This document shows positions 5,219-5,363 of a stretch of DNA of 5,363 nt, in pieces. The notes under the pieces were generated by a model, which did no database searches, had not been told where the DNA came from, and worked only from the letters and a program-made list of their open reading frames with translations. Within the stretch, counting starts at the first letter, position 1, and each line of letters starts with the position of its first letter. This stretch comes from Candidatus Methanofilum arcanum. GTDB taxonomy: Archaea > Halobacteriota > Methanomicrobia > Methanomicrobiales > Methanospirillaceae. Location: positions 1 through 5,363 of the forward strand of contig JAITWW010000110.1 of the NCBI GenBank assembly GCA_031285085.1. Reading direction: 5' to 3'. A program made the translations under genes and the position numbers.

Positions 5219-5329
5219 ATGTGCAAAAAACATGAAGGAAACCACGTAACAATACCGCGAATCGATCCCGAAACTGGTCGTGTGGCCAAGTCCAAGCTTA
5301 TCTTGCATAGACAAAATAAGTTCTGTTGA
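5219..5329 (+). CDS. Possible small divergent ORF (36 aa), unknown
   Basis: An ORF of 36 codons reads MCKKHEGNHVTIPRIDPETG followed by RVAKSKLILHRQNKFC. The composition is protein-like and basic, with an IDPETGR phrase common in real proteins and Cys at both ends. The frame is also open upstream. There is no ribosome binding site, and the shared TTATAA (5196-5201) is slightly too close to the ATG for a leaderless start. On the opposite strand the same bases give a hydrophobic, less convincing frame. It could be a small gene, a gene relic or chance. Confidence 0.3.
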   Translation: MCKKHEGNHVTIPRIDPETGRVAKSKLILHRQNKFC

Positions 5330-5363
5330 CTTGATTATATTTTGTAATGATCAAGTATTTGTG

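Noticed and set aside
5036..5314. 92-residue minus-strand ORF overlapping the nuclease start
   Set aside because: It overlaps the nuclease start in another frame, and no start signal or family pattern supports it.

Overview
The window looks archaeal, most likely from a mesophilic methanogen of the Methanomicrobiales (Methanospirillum-like). This is inferred from gene families, not from a search. The evidence is an archaea-type RecJ-like DHH protein with S1 and OB domains, a small winged-helix protein resembling archaeal DUF7123, TATA-box-like elements at archaeal spacing, oligo-T tracts behind genes, and a secreted repeat protein with a beta-helix-like N-terminal region. All convincing genes lie on the minus strand, so the window reads from right to left.

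Right part (about 2700-5363): the DHH/RecJ-like nuclease gene (3321-5168) appears to have its own leaderless promoter and a short T-tract behind it. It is followed by a small winged-helix gene (2934-3185) with a good ribosome binding site and TATA box, and then by an unrecognised 63-residue ORF (2708-2899). A weak plus-strand ORF (5219-5329) diverges from the nuclease promoter.

Middle (about 2136-2700): no intact gene. Protein-like stretches alternate between two minus-strand frames, which suggests a small decayed gene of unknown function.

Left part (about 496-2110): a secreted repeat protein. The intact ORF (922-1959, 345 aa) has a signal peptide and tandem 23-24-residue repeats that probably stack as a beta-helix. 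The same frame continues past its TAA. It runs through 17-residue acidic/aromatic repeats, a TAG, an Asp/Ser linker and 11 proline-rich pentapeptides, ending at TAA 496-498. The beta-helix repeat carries on in register across the first stop, so the ancestral gene was probably a single protein of about 487 residues with three repeat types, now cut by two in-frame stops (or read through). Its leader holds two inverted repeats.

Far left (69-400): a decayed C-terminal fragment of an IS4-superfamily (IS1634-like) transposase, recognisable by a Y-x2-K-x3-E-x6-K signature and a typical C-terminal helix. The left half, with two or three broken genes and an IS relic, looks like an accessory, decaying region next to an ordinary housekeeping repair/nuclease locus.
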